From Nitrospirota bacterium (GTDB lineage Bacteria; Nitrospirota; Thermodesulfovibrionia; Thermodesulfovibrionales; JdFR-88): a stretch of 64,000 nucleotides of DNA. The position numbers and the translations under genes were made by a program. The notes under the pieces are model-generated. The model did no database searches, was not told the origin of the DNA, and worked only from the letters and a program-made list of their open reading frames with translations. Location: the NCBI GenBank assembly GCA_021840255.1, contig JAKBYX010000001.1:124001-188000 (forward strand). The letters are read 5' to 3'. Positions 63,244-64,000 of this stretch are shown piece after piece (position 1 is the stretch's first letter; each line of letters starts with the position of its first letter).

Positions 63244-63272
63244 TTGACAATATATCAAAAAAATTTTATATA
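63244..63272 (+). promoter_or_regulatory. Strong AT-rich promoter ahead of the ACR3 remnant
   Basis: TTGACA (63244-63249), a 17-nt spacer and TATATA (63267-63272), with another TATAAT overlapping at 63273. An imperfect AT-rich palindrome (ATATATCAAA...TTTTATATAT) spans the spacer, the kind of site ArsR-type repressors use; that link is speculative. About 130 nt of leader without a supported gene follow. Confidence 0.5.
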
Positions 63273-63404
63273 TATAATACAATGCGATTATATTTAAGGA
63301 CTTTTTGAGGCAAGCATTATATTTACATAAAAAGAGTTCCATAAATAACAAGAGGCACAGGCAAGTTTTTCAGAGCATAAAAAACGGGAGGGGACGGATA
63401 AGAA

Positions 63405-63974
63405 ATGGCAATAACGCTCTGCGGAAACGCGGAGGCCACCTGCCCGGCCACCCCGCCCCGGATAAAGGTGCTTTTCTTTTCCGTGTACGCATATGTATTC
63501 ATCACCGTGCTGCCGTCATGGCTGGGGCTTAAAGGCGCGATCGTAAACGTCACGATAGGACAGATCGCAAAGAGCGTTTTCATCTATCTGGGCGTCCCGT
63601 TTCTGGCTGGTTTGATTACGCGGTTAACCCTGATAAGGACAAAGGGCCCCGAATGGTACAGGCGGGAGTTCATGCCAAGGATAAGCCCCGTCACCCTCAT
63701 ATTCCTGCTTTTTACGATAGTCGTAATGTTTTCACTCAAGGGCAATTACATAGTCAGGCTCCCGTTTGACGTTCTGCGTGTCGCGGTCCCTCTCCTCATC
63801 TATTTTGTGGTCATGTTCCTGGTCTCCTTTTATCTTGGCAGGAAGATCGGGGCGGACTATGAGAAGACGGCCACTTTGGCGTTTACCGCGGCAAGCAATA
63901 ACTTTGAGCTTGCGATAGCCGTTGCCGTGCGAGATAACAGATCCTCTGGTGGAGAAGGTGCTTTCCCTCCCTGA
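63405..63974 (+). pseudogene. Truncated ACR3-type arsenite transporter
   Basis: An open frame of 189 codons that corresponds only to the middle and C-terminal part of ACR3. [56 protein letters not shown] and [19 protein letters not shown] are exact family blocks. About the first 130 residues, including the conserved Cys helix, are replaced by 20 unrelated residues. After AIAVAV the frame leaves the family ([10 protein letters not shown]), where the last two helices should be. From about 63930 a different frame stays open to the window end ([19 protein letters not shown]), so a fusion or deletion junction lies there. Probably non-functional. Confidence 0.75.
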
Positions 63975-64000
63975 AGAGGAGTTGCTCGATATAAGCGAGA

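Overview
The window reads as chromosome of a Gram-negative bacterium of medium to high GC. An outer membrane is implied by a BamD lipoprotein, a type IV pilus secretin (PilQ) and several signal peptides. The mix of genes (a bacterial NrpR-like regulator, a bacteriohemerythrin, a core MetE-like zinc methyltransferase, an ATP synthase with separate F1/b and a/c loci and a c subunit with a cleavable-looking leader) would fit an anaerobic or microaerophilic lineage such as Nitrospirota or a deltaproteobacterial group. That placement is inference; no rRNA gene is present to test it. I found no tRNA, rRNA or CRISPR array.

Layout. 0-4.6 kb: three SAM-dependent methyltransferases, a candidate structured small RNA with its own promoter and terminator, an unknown membrane protein and a mini-ferritin-like protein. 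4.6-8.1 kb: glycosyltransferase plus amylo-alpha-1,6-glucosidase (glucan metabolism). 8.4-12.5 kb: an MDR oxidoreductase, an exported rhodanese, a Cys-rich small protein and a DUF218 protein. 11.6-18.6 kb, minus strand: a long probable operon, ROK glucokinase - lepA - lepB - small membrane protein - ribE - ribBA - DUF218. 18.7-21.4 kb: an undescribed PD-(D/E)XK-like protein, YtxH, a siroheme synthase N-domain protein and bamD. 21.6-26.6 kb: the pilMNOPQ operon. 26.6-29.4 kb: an accessory stretch with REP-like palindromes, a membrane coiled-coil protein and a DUF433/DUF5615 toxin-antitoxin pair. 29.4-33.3 kb, minus strand: a Fur-family regulator followed by a complete metal ABC transporter with two permeases. 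33.5-39.5 kb: hemerythrin, small envelope proteins, an NTPase, MarC, phosphopentomutase and a starch-synthase-like glycosyltransferase. 39.8-46.7 kb: a histidine kinase, a TPR protein, an NrpR-like regulator, a group II intron RT remnant beside a broken HigB toxin with intact HigA, a core MetE-like enzyme and a cNMP-binding protein. 47-49 kb: an AT-rich two-gene island with a VRR-NUC-like nuclease. 49.4-60 kb: ATP synthase genes in two divergent blocks around bioF and relA/spoT. 60-64 kb: a GT39-type membrane glycosyltransferase, two unknown proteins, a cyclophilin and a truncated ACR3 arsenite transporter.

Three features are not explained by ordinary annotation. One is a short hairpin element repeated just upstream of start codons, with compensatory changes in its stem. 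Another is a recurring arrangement of an extended -10 box 5-9 nt before an ATG without a Shine-Dalgarno sequence, suggesting leaderless mRNAs. The third is the AT-rich nuclease island, the best candidate for an undescribed (possibly defence) module.
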